Positions 56,666-64,000 of a DNA stretch of 64,000 nt are shown here, piece after piece. Within the stretch, counting starts at the first letter, position 1; every line of letters starts with the position of its first letter. Under the pieces are notes generated by a model. That model had not been told where the DNA came from and did no database searches. It saw only the letters and a list, made by a program, of their open reading frames with translations. This stretch comes from Trichostrongylus colubriformis (Eukaryota > Nematoda > Chromadorea > Rhabditida > Trichostrongylidae), in NCBI GenBank assembly GCA_963978905.1, contig OZ022256.1, forward strand, positions 47,788,001 to 47,852,000. Reading direction: 5' to 3'. The translations under genes were made by a program, and so were the position numbers.

Positions 56666-57401
56666 CAGGGGGTGTCAATAAAAAAAAGATTTTTCTCCTC
56701 CACTTTCAAACCTATTTAATCGAACTTCAGCAAATTCTAACGAAGTATTTCCATTCCCGAATTCAAGAGCACACCTTCTACTATCAGCGAACTCCCTAAC
56801 AGCCTCCTGCACGAACAGGATCGGGAGATTATTCCGAATGAACATGATGTGTCACCTCAACACGGCAAAATCGGAGATTTCGTCGCCCTCGTTCAGAACA
56901 TTGCTAATGTCCGTTCACTCTGGGTACCTAAGGGGATCTTTGGATAGTGTTCTTATACATTCCGTTTTTTCCGGGCTCCCAGCGCCCTTAGTTTCCAAAA
57001 GCCGGAACGTGCCGTTACCACTGAAACCCCTCGGAGGTGGGTTTGAGGCATGAAAAATGATTCTTCGGATCATAGCAGCGTTGTCCGAGCAGCAAGGGCT
57101 CTGTGACTCCCACGAACCGAAGGGCCAATCCTTAGGAAGCTTCCCACAAGGGACCTACCACGGAACCTGGCTCCACTGTTTTAAGCGGACCTTGATTCCG
57201 TAGGTGGTCTGAAGCCCGACTGCGCCGACTGAAGGCTCCGAGTTTTAATGAAGATGATGAAGTGAGCCATAGTTTGTCCCTGCTTTTAGAAGAAGATTTC
57301 AGGAATATTTCGCCCCAATACTTTCATCTCTTTCGTTTTCCTATGTTTTGTATACATGGCGGAAGTGAGCCGTGAGCAACTACTTTTTTTGGCACCCCCT
57401 G
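56666..57401. mobile_element. TA-flanked TIR element (copy 2 of 2)
   Basis: 736 bp starting CAGGGGGTGTCAATAAAAAA and ending with inverted CAGGGGGTGCCAAAAAAAGTA, TA on each side (56664-56665, 57402-57403). Collinear with the copy nested in the mariner at 10306-11044 over its whole length (TTTAATCGAACTTCAGC, AACATTGCTAATG, GGGTACCTAAGGGGAT, GGACCTACCA). No intact ORF is present. Confidence 0.85.
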
Positions 57402-57705
57402 TATATTGGGCTCCAAGGTATTTTTACGTTCGTTCGCACCACACCTCGTAAAATAGGGACGCCTGCGAGTGTAGGTCAAACGCCTCCATTTCTTTTCCAC
57501 TGGTGACGGTTGGGACACACGGTCAGTAGGGCCACTGGCCACGCGTGACCATGCACATCTCTTGAACTCATTCTCTATAACTGTTTTCTCTAGAGACAAC
57601 AACGGAACAAACTTTCAAGGAGGATAGGATTTATATGAACAAATTGTCTAAGTAATTTATGTCACAAGGCAAGGGCCACAGGCTTTCACAGGGTCACAGG
57701 TCTAA

Positions 57706-57873
57706 GACCGCTTTCATACTTTGCGCACCGACGCCGTCACAGGCGGCGACGGCGTCAATTTGACGCCGTCACCTGTCGATTTGATCAAGATTCGAAGCGG
57801 CCACAATCACCGGCGTTGACGGCGTCAAATCGACGCAGGTGACGGCGTCGGTGCGCAAAGTATCAAAGCGGCC
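57706..57873. mobile_element. Harbinger-type MITE rich in TGACGCCGTCA
   Basis: 168 bp with inverted ends GRCCGCTTTSATACTTTGCG extending through CACCGACGCCGTCAC. It is flanked by TAA (57703-57705, 57874-57876), within a longer CTAAG match. A 3-bp TAA target with G-starting ends suggests PIF/Harbinger. The interior repeats GACGCCGTCA / TGACGGCGTC at least five times in both orientations. Confidence 0.75.
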
Positions 57874-57879
57874 TAAGTC

Positions 57880-58730
57880 AAATCGTGTGTCCTAACCTAC
57901 ACACCTCAACTAAGTACTGCGTGCCCTTGGTTCGCACGCGTCGCGCCATACGCCGCATACTGCTGGGTGAACGGCTGCACTAACGATGCACACCCCTATA
58001 ATTAGGACGGTGAGCAGCTTGAGTGCGTAGTGTTAGGCCAATATGGGGTGTTTCTCAGGCCAATCGCTCGCGAATCGGGCCCATTCGAAAATGCAGCATC
58101 AAGTGCCAATCCAGGCGCTGACGTTGCCACGTGCACCGTGCGCAATGTCTGCGCTATACCGCCTCACATATTCACATAACCACGAGTTCACCAACGCTGT
58201 GACCATGGAAGAAGTAGTCATTGATGCGTTGTGGCTAGAAAAGGCAGCGCTTGAGGTAACATGAATGAAAAACATTGTTGTTTCAAAATGTCTGTATAAG
58301 GAAATACACGCTACACTCTTAGATAGGTGCTGCAGAATCAGTTGAAACAAAAATGGTGGAAACTCAACAGCCTTTGAAATTACGCCAGAATGATGAAACA
58401 GTTCAAGTGATTGTGAAGATTGGTAATTGATGTAAAATTTATTCAGTATGCATATGTAGAGCAATAGAGATTTTCGTAAGAAGGTTAGGCAGTGTTCAGA
58501 GTTTGCGATCGCCCCTGCCATTTGAGCGATCAGGGGGAAAAATAGCAAACGTATCGATCGGGTGAGTGCCATGCCTGAATCGCCAGATGGCTTGATCGAT
58601 ATGTATTTTTTTCTTTGCGCCTAATCGCCTGGTCGCCTGAATCGCGAGTTCTGATCAAAGTCTGAATGACAAGGTATGCCGCTCTGGAGATGCACTGGTC
58701 TAGTGTATAGATGGAAGTAACCTGAGCTTC
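57880..58730. other. Intergenic stretch with dispersed repeat copy 3
   Basis: Contains the third copy of the TATCGAT / ATTCAGGCG repeat at about 58500-58660 (CAAACGTATCGATCGGGTG, GCCTGAATCGCGAGTTCTGA). A 157-codon minus ORF (58099-58572) overlaps it and lacks motifs, so it is not called as a gene. Confidence 0.4.
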
Positions 58731-58733
58731 AAG

Positions 58734-58972
58734 GGATGTGTGCAGATATGACGGAAAATCGCTTTACGGCATTTCACTCGCGGCGCTAGCAGTCGACTTG
58801 CGAATCGATTGCTTTCGGGAGCCCGGCAGAGCGTGGCTGCGTCACCTCTGCGCTTCCACTCATGCCACACTGCGTCGCTTGAAGGCTGCCATGCCCTGCC
58901 ACTGGCACTCGCATCCGCCGCGCCACTCGCCGCGAGCGGCCACGCGATTCTCCGTCATATCTGCACACACCC
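58734..58972. mobile_element. GC-rich Mutator-like MITE, 9-bp TSD
   Basis: 239 bp with ends GGATGTGTGCAGATATGACG and, inverted, GGGTGTGTGCAGATATGACG. It is flanked by a perfect 9-bp duplication AGCTTCAAG (58725-58733, 58973-58981). The interior closely matches the element at 9307-9591. The last 14 bases of the window repeat the same terminal sequence. Confidence 0.9.
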
Positions 58973-58981
58973 AGCTTCAAG

Positions 58982-59744
58982 TCTCAGCTGGACGATGCGT
59001 TCTACTGCATCATATGTACGAGATTTACAGAAATCACCATTCATGGGAAGCGGAGTCAACAGAGCAGAACAATTACACCTTCACCAATTCAGCTTTCTCC
59101 CAAGATGTGTTCTGTTCCTCCTTCAACTCCCAGATCCTTTCACGGTCACTTTCTGCTCTAGCGGAGTCTCTTAAACCCGATCTACGAGCGGAGATGGTGA
59201 CCGAAGTAGTCGTGGCAGTCGCTACAGCAGAATGCGACAAATCAAAATGTTCTCATAGTCTCTTCTAGCGAATTAATATTTTGGCGTTTCTGAACAGTGC
59301 GTGGGGAGAAAGAGGGCCCAATCGACATTTATTCTCCTCCAATCCAGTTCCCATCCGACTACTTGTTCTGCGAACTGGACAAACTTCTATCCAAGCTGAC
59401 CATAAACACTATAAGGACGATAAGCAAGAATTATAAGGACGATAAGAAAGAATACGAAGAATGAGAAGAACCGCTATAGTTCAAGGGTATCTGATTTCTG
59501 AAAATAAACGTTTACGGTAGTGAATGGAGAGATAGTCTCAATCCGTTAGAATGCCCTAGTAAGCCTTGGTTTTGGTTTTTTTTTGAAAAAATAAACCAAA
59601 ACCTTCGCTAGGAATCTGTCTACTGAGCGTAAACTAAGAGAATAGACTGCCTTTCTATGTGTATCACTTTTTCGCCGATTTCCTTCTCTTCTCGACAAAT
59701 CGATGGTCTCCGATCTCTAAACGATGCTATGTCTTCGCTGTGTC
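58982..59744. other. Intergenic stretch, no supported gene
   Basis: A small palindrome, GGTTTTGGTTT ... AAACCAAAACC, lies at about 59569-59602 around a T/A run. ORFs of 120-176 codons that start inside the MITE and run out to 59268 are compositional and unsupported. Confidence 0.4.
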
Positions 59745-59870
59745 AGAGAAAAACTACATTCAACAAACATCAATCAAAACAATCAACGGCTAATGCTATT
59801 TAACAAACCCCAATATTGTGCAATCACACGTACAGTGTACGTATGATCGTTGTGAAATGCTTGAAAAACT
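59745..59870 (+). repeat. Repeat R, copy 1
   Basis: TGTCAGAGAAAAACTACATTC, ACATCAATCA, AACGGCTAATGCTATTTAAC, GTACGTATGATCGTTGTGAA. The left part recurs at 60770-60830 (copy 2) and the right part of that copy at 63020-63110, with a Helitron between. Copy 1 is cut at its right end by the mariner at 59872. Confidence 0.65.
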
Positions 59871-59871
59871 A

Positions 59872-60743
59872 TTAGGTTGAGTCGATATGAATCGGAAATT
59901 GCCAAAATTTTATCTTTATCGTACAGCTTTCTTACAACAACTGGGAATCACTTGTAATATGCTCTATCGTTATCGACGACCTTCTGTTACCGGTCAGGCT
60001 GATCGTGGATGCCCTTGCTCCAGATGGCCAGGGGCGGGAGCTCGAAGAAGTTGCCGAGTGCCGTATTGACGTCGTCGCGAGTTGCGAAGTCTTGGCCGTC
60101 CAGGTGGCGTTGGCTGTGGGAGAAAAGGTGGAAAACTGAAGGGGCAGTACGGTGGGTGTGGAAACACGGTTTAACTGTACGAGAGCAGCTCGGCCTTGGT
60201 CAATCTTGCAAAGTGCGGTCTCCCGTTGCGTGCTGGGAGTAGACATGTGACCGCCGCCGTTGCGAATTATGGACATTTGCCATCAATTCTCGTAGTCGAC
60301 AAATGTAGACGTCGGCGGATACTGGTGTACCTTCATCGAGCAGCTTCCACCAATCTACGCTGTGTACGCTCCACCTAATGCGATCTTCGTCTTCGATGGA
60401 GTAGTCGCCCGACGCAAACTTCGAATGCCACAAGTACACTGTTCTTCTGACGGGGACATGCTCCTTGTAAACTTCCTTTAGGCGTCTTTCGATATCCGCG
60501 GGTTCTTGGCCAGATAGCGATAAAAAGAGTATGACGCTGCGGATGTGGTCTCTGGACGGCTTGAAACATTGCGGCATGGTGGCGGAATGAAACTCGTTCG
60601 GAGTGTTTGTTCGACTGCATTCCGAAGAGCTTCGTTTACTCATTCCGAAGGTACCTCGCACATCCATTTATGTTAACTCGTTGCTCAGTTATGATCTCTG
60701 GAAGTCATCACTACCATTTGTCCGTCATATCGACTCAACCTAA
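59872..60743 (-). mobile_element. Internally deleted mariner, 872 bp
   Basis: Ends TTAGGTTGAGTCGATATGA and, inverted, TTAGGTTGAGTCGATATGAC, with TA on both sides (59870-59871, 60744-60745). On the minus strand a transposase N-terminus starts at about 60582 (helix-turn-helix: IERRLKEVYKEHVPVRRTVY, LWHSKFASGDYSIEDEDR). A short tract follows and then a C-terminal block (HLDGQDFATRDDVNTALGNF). The catalytic middle is missing, so it is inactive. Confidence 0.85.
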
Positions 60744-60830
60744 TAATATGAACCTTATTGACGCCAGAAAATGTCAGAAAAACTACATTCAAAAAACATC
60801 AATCAGTACTCAATGGCTGTTATTGTTATA

Positions 60831-63019
60831 CCAGTTGGGCTATATTAGTATTGCATATTGCGCGATTTACTCATTATTTATTTATCCCAATAGAGGGGAA
60901 TTGGTCAATGTTGACTTTTTGCTAAGCATCTGCTTTCTACATACTATAAATGATAGATATTAACCGATATCGAAGATATCACCGCCGAGGAAGGTCACCA
61001 TTTTTCACAGGCCAGAAAATTTAGCGGTCGATACCTTTTGTTACAATGATATCGATGATCAGTGTTCAGAAATGACATGGGTTAATTCACTAATCAGTCA
61101 GCCCTTCGGCTCAAGTGGTCACTATGAGGAGTGAGCAATTTGTCCATCTGCTGAGCATCTATTAGGTTGGCTGATAAGTTCCTGGACACTTCAAAACAGT
61201 TTGATCCACAATGCGTCGATTGAATGCTCATCTTTTCATGTTCGGCCCTGTTGAACAGTGTTCTCCAATGTTCCCCCACATAGGTATATAAGGGCCGGAG
61301 CTTGTCTAGAAGATCATTTCTGTTCAAAATGGAAAAGGTAGCTCCTCGGACGCTCTACTTGTACGAGTTCCGCCGTGGAAGTTCTACGAGGAAGGCGGCC
61401 GAAAACATCAACGCTGCGTTCGGGCCACAAACTACTTTCAAGTCCACCGTTGATGTTTGGTTCGAACGCTTTCGTTCTGGATATACGAGCCTGGCCGACC
61501 AACAACATACTGGACGCCCTGTTGAATACGACGACTAGCGCCTCGTGCAAGCAGTTCAGGAGAACCCAACGGTCAGCACAAGACAGTTGTCTCAGATGCT
61601 TGGATGCATACACCATACAGTTGAACTGCATCTCTCTCGCTTGGGATATAGGAAAGTTCTGTCCACATGGCCACCCCACGTGCTGTCTGACAGCAACAAA
61701 CAGACAAGGTTGTCCATTGAGGAATCCCTTCTCAGCCGTCCACGCAGGAAAGAATTACTGAGTAATATTCCGAATTCCCCGGACCTCGCCCCATCTGATT
61801 ACCGTTTATTCTCCCTTCTCAAAACATATCTGAAGGACAAGCAGTTCGAAAAAGAGGAGGACCTCAAAATCGCGACCAACGACTTTATAGCGTCGCAGTC
61901 TGCACAGTTCTGGATGAATGGAATTGAAAGGTTGCCAGAGCGATGGCAGAAGGTTACTGATAATAATGGTGAATATCTTGTTGATTGATTATAAGTTGTT
62001 CCAAAATAAAGTTATAAAAATAAAAAACGTCTCGAAGTGTCCAGGAATTTATCAGCCAACCTAATATTTCCTACATATTGGTGGTAAATCCGAATGCCAG
62101 TTATCGATGCTTATCGTTTATGTAAACATGCACCACTATTTGGAATTTTACATAGTCTAGCGGTCGATACCCAGTATCGTTGAGACCGCATGAGAGGATG
62201 AATCGCTTGCTTTGCTATCACGAATCTAGATCGTGTCTTGATCACCCATGTAAATAACAGTATCAAAAGACATGCACCATCATTTGGAACGCTAGGAGAT
62301 TCAGCGGTCGATACATCGGCAGCAGATATCGGAATATGAACAAAATATGTTCCAAATGTGTTCCAATGGTACTGAGAATCAGACGCATTTACTACAGCAG
62401 ACGTATAGTATTAGCAACCGGTGTAACGGATTTTATCCCTTCTCCATTTTCTAATGACGCTGATGAGCCCCTGTAAGCCGTTATCAGTTTCGGAAAGTCA
62501 CCATTAAAGTTCCCGTACCCTGTAATACCTACGATTGTGAACATTCCACTGTTAGTCAGAAGAGCGAAACGGATTTAGCGACATTAGCCTTTTGACTTCC
62601 ATATCGAATCTTATCAACAGCTATCAACTTGGATCACCCACCATTGATGTGTCCGTTCCACCCCTCAAAACACCCATGAGTGCCGAAGCTCCAGAATCAA
62701 CCTTAAAGGTAAACGAATTTGGCGATATTCGCCTTTCGCGGCTCCTTATCGAATCTTATCAACCGCTATCAACTTGGATCACCCACCATTGATGTGCCCG
62801 TCCCACCCCCTACAACACCTCTGAGTGTCGGCGCTCCAGGATCGACCCGGAAGGCGAAACGGATTTGGCGACATTGGCGACCCCTGTATCATATCTAAAT
62901 TCCAGGATCCCATCATTGCTGCGACGCGAGATATGAATTTCCGGTCAAACAGACACACACACACAAACACACCCACACACACACCAACAGACACACTTAG
63001 CCGATTATATAAAGTAGGA
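60831..63019 (-). mobile_element. Second Helitron, interrupted by a mariner
   Basis: On the minus strand the 5' end is TCCTACTTTATATAATCGG (at 63019) and the 3' end AGCCCAACTGG (CTGG at 60834-60831), nearly the same terminal bases as the Helitron at 5808. Host bases at the ends are A and T, as required. It shares the TG/CA-rich run, the ACCGGAAATTCATATCTCGCG block, GCGCTGACACTC-type units (about 62640-62860, inverted) and a GGTATCGACCGCTA phrase with the first copy. Without the mariner it is about 1.28 kb, and it is non-autonomous. The 3' hairpin is weak or decayed. Host repeat R continues on both sides, supporting both boundaries. Confidence 0.75.
61162..62064 (+). mobile_element. Internally deleted mariner, 903 bp, inside the Helitron
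   Basis: Ends TTAGGTTGGCTGATAAGTTC and its inverted partner, with TA flanks at 61160-61161 and 62065-62066. The transposase is on the plus strand. 61329-61538 encodes the first helix-turn-helix (MEKVAPRTLYLYEFRRGSST ... ADQQHTGRPVEYDD) ending at a TAG. 61545-61988 continues in the same family (AVQENPTVSTRQLSQML, LSRLGYRK), then jumps to PNSPDLAPSDYRLFS, the third catalytic Asp region, and runs to a natural-looking end (NNGEYLVD). The first two catalytic Asp blocks are deleted, so it cannot transpose itself. The mild decay otherwise suggests recent insertion. Confidence 0.92.
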
Positions 63020-63986
63020 TAAACACTTTTGCTGTTTTACAAACCCTAACACTTGTGCAACCAACGTACAATGTACGTATGATCGTTGTGAAGGACCTTT
63101 GAAACTATTTTGGATCCCATTGTAGCCATAAAATGGCTTATGCGTTTGTTGTAGACCTCTCTAAGGAACCACGAAGCCCGCACGAACAAGCACGTTTGTT
63201 TTACAAGAGCCTTGATAGTCGTGCATAAATTCAGCGTTGCGACGGGACTTTTTGTGCTGAAGCAGATTGTACCGTATTCATCACTGGGCGCGGTATGCGA
63301 GGCATGCGAGTAGGGGCGACGCACATACAGTTAGGTCCTAAAACGATTGACGTGTCCTATGCCTTATTTTGGGTGTGATGGCATAGAACAGCTTTCTTTG
63401 GCCCAATGAGAAACATAAAATGACTTATTAAAAAAGTTTTCAAGAATGAATAAGAAAGTGCTGATGACAGTGTCCAATCAATCCCGTACTCGGAAACCAA
63501 GAAAGTGCATCTTGACTATTGTGTGACAAAGCAGGAATAAGGAGCATTGCGACAAGTCTATGAAGAAACTTTTTTAATCGATCAAATTTAATCGAATTAT
63601 CGATAATCGAAATAATTTTAATCGATTGCGGATTTGCTCACAAAATACAAGCCACAGCAGTTAGCGCATGAATCATCGGACAGAAATAATCAGTCATCAA
63701 ATCGTAACTGACCTAAGGTCATGATCCTGCCTCGGTAGCATCGCCAATCTAGGACATCACCACTAAATCGCAGTAATGAAAACCGTTAGTCCAACCTCTC
63801 AAGACATACCAGCTTCTGGCAACTTGCAACCTCACTCACAGAAAAGCATGTACAGTGTGTAAGAGGTCCAGCACAAGCGTACAAGGATTAATGCACATAT
63901 TTCTTCCATCAATGGAGCTCACTACATAAGTGTACAGCCGACTGTCATGCACTTGACATAGTTAGCAGGTACAGCAATCCTACGCC
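63020..63986. other. Right flank, no supported gene
   Basis: Begins with the right half of repeat R copy 2 (to about 63110). A 92-codon minus frame (63046-63324) and a plus frame near 63134 are unsupported. Near 63575-63620 is an ATCGAT-rich stretch (TTAATCGATCAAATTTAATCG). Nothing else is recognised. Confidence 0.4.
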
Positions 63987-64000
63987 GGGTGTGTGCAGAT
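63987..64000 (+). repeat. Start of another GC-rich Mutator-like MITE, cut by window end
   Basis: GGGTGTGTGCAGAT equals the terminal 14 bases of the element at 58734-58972. The rest lies beyond the window. Confidence 0.45.

Noticed and set aside
58099..58572. 157-codon minus ORF as a gene
   Set aside because: Overlaps a dispersed repeat copy and shows no domain or splice evidence.
58738..59268. 176-codon plus ORF as a gene
   Set aside because: Its first third is the GC-rich MITE read through; no conserved motif follows.

Overview
This is eukaryotic DNA, almost certainly from a nematode and probably a clade V strongylid such as a hookworm. The evidence is two multi-exon genes with short GT-AG introns, one of them a WNK kinase of the C. 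elegans wnk-1 type. They sit among Helitrons with CTGG ends, several mariner families, a Tc3-like element and an LTR element with a phlebovirus-G2-like envelope ORF. There is no bacterial gene organisation, and no rRNA, tRNA or CRISPR array was recognised. The species call is inference; the element classes are read from ends, target-site duplications (TSDs) and motifs.

Layout. 0.3-8.5 kb is one minus-strand LTR retrotransposon (515-bp LTRs, 5-bp TSD ACCGT, tRNA-Gly-type primer site). It keeps an envelope-like ORF but no visible gag-pol, and its 5' LTR is split by a 2.25-kb Helitron carrying an eight-unit ~145-bp tandem array. 8.5-11.8 kb holds a 154-bp-arm palindrome, a GC-rich MITE, and a mariner with another TA element inserted in it. 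14.1-23.4 kb is an unrecognised plus-strand gene modelled as nine in-phase exons (354 aa, one hydrophobic segment, a 20-nt microexon, poly(A) signal). 24.4-29.7 kb holds a 1.39-kb foldback element, a decayed mariner and a Tc3-like element. 31.5-52.5 kb is the wnk-1 orthologue on the minus strand. 53.9-64 kb is dense in MITEs, deleted mariners and a second Helitron, itself interrupted by a mariner.

The WNK gene is the functional core of the window. I placed 33 exons; every junction keeps phase and the sum from the chosen ATG is 1,623 aa plus stop. It has the displaced WNK catalytic lysine in the glycine-rich loop, Cys in place of the usual VAIK lysine, HRDLK, DLG, a KSVIGTPEF activation segment and two PF2-like domains. 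It also has a Ser/Thr/Pro-rich middle with two RFxV motifs (the SPAK/OSR1/GCK-3 docking motif) and a C-terminal coiled region. Its introns carry a mariner, a piggyBac-type element and a foldback MITE.

Limits: all element and domain names come from reading motifs by eye; no database search was run. Outer exons of both genes, exact ends of decayed elements, and the identity of the 354-aa gene are the least certain parts.
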